5,967 nt of DNA from JABMMZ01 sp964600345 (GTDB lineage: Bacteria; Bacteroidota; Bacteroidia; NS11-12g; UBA955), in contig CAZRKA010000182.1 of assembly GCA_964600345.1 (NCBI GenBank), forward strand, positions 1 through 5,967, in the 5' to 3' direction. Below the pieces are notes generated by a model that was given only the letters and a program-made list of their open reading frames with translations, was not told the origin of the DNA and searched no databases. Both the position numbers and the translations under genes were made by a program. Shown one piece after another: positions 5,747 to 5,967 of the stretch (the stretch's first letter is position 1; each line of letters opens with the position of its first letter).

Positions 5747-5967
5747 TCAAATATATGGATTAAATTGAATTCTCTTTCCGTTGCCGTATTCAATAATCTG
5801 ATTGCCATTCCAGGCCAGATGACCGTTGATGAATGTTTTATCTATGCTGTATTGAAAACTGTGACCTGTAAACGGACTCCATTTGCAATGGTATAACAGA
5901 TTGTCTGACTTAACTGTATAAGATTTATTTCGCAACAGAACCAGATCGGCATAATAGCCTTCGCGGA
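5747..5967 (-). CDS. pyrC: Dihydroorotase, C-terminal part (runs off right edge)
   Basis: Seventy-two codons plus the TGA stop are visible on the minus strand. The frame is open to the window edge, so the short version starting at an internal TTG near 5935 is not a real start. The visible protein begins REGYYADLVLL and continues through SDNLLYHCKWSPFTGHSF, then TFINGHLAWNG and GKRIQFNP. This order (G-Y-x-A-D-L, then the C-x-W-S-P-F-x-G-x-x-F segment, then T-F-x-N-G) is typical of the C-terminal end of class I/III-type dihydroorotases, amidohydrolases that cyclise carbamoyl aspartate to dihydroorotate in pyrimidine synthesis. The metal-binding HxH and catalytic residues lie outside the window, so activity cannot be judged, and a related hydantoinase-like amidohydrolase is the main alternative. 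The outer-membrane protein gene begins three bases after its stop. Confidence 0.85.
   Translation of the reverse strand, partial: REGYYADLVLLRNKSYTVKSDNLLYHCKWSPFTGHSFQYSIDKTFINGHLAWNGNQIIEYGNGKRIQFNPYI

Noticed and set aside
5747..5935. Separate small 62-residue gene
   Set aside because: The frame stays open to the window edge and the whole visible sequence reads as a dihydroorotase C-terminus.

Overview
The window looks like chromosomal DNA from a member of the Bacteroidota. The evidence is two close matches to the Bacteroidetes -7 promoter element TAnnTTTG, the near absence of Shine-Dalgarno sequences in front of genes, two small outer-membrane beta-barrel proteins of the kind common in that phylum, and PanD, RfaE2 and dihydroorotase sequences that read like Bacteroidota versions. 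I cannot place it more finely from sequence alone.

Layout. The left edge (1-143, minus strand) is the start of a GNAT-type acetyltransferase gene. It diverges, across about 140 bases, from a plus-strand cluster: a NorM-type MATE efflux transporter, an outer-membrane beta-barrel protein and D-aminoacyl-tRNA deacylase (dtd), ending at 2926. From 2927 to 3341 no gene is visible. This gap holds 3.4 copies of an exact 82-base tandem repeat, then a pyrimidine-rich tract full of TATC, then a promoter placed almost directly in front of panD. The second plus-strand cluster is panD, a UPF0104/flippase-like membrane protein and rfaE2 (heptose-1-phosphate adenylyltransferase), joined by two one-base TGATG overlaps. 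One base after rfaE2 ends, a convergent minus-strand pair begins: an outer-membrane barrel protein, and upstream of it the C-terminus of dihydroorotase (pyrC), which runs off the right edge.

How the genes relate. Most are housekeeping or envelope genes: beta-alanine for coenzyme A (panD), ADP-heptose for surface glycans (rfaE2), a polytopic protein of a family linked to lipid handling, tRNA proofreading (dtd), pyrimidine synthesis (pyrC), drug or metabolite efflux (MATE) and two uncharacterised barrels. The most unusual items are the 82-base repeat array, whose 9-base arms appear to co-vary so as to keep a 62-base stem-loop, and the MATE gene, whose N-terminus has no ATG, GTG or TTG codon where homology places it. 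I see no defence system, insertion sequence, CRISPR array or RNA gene.
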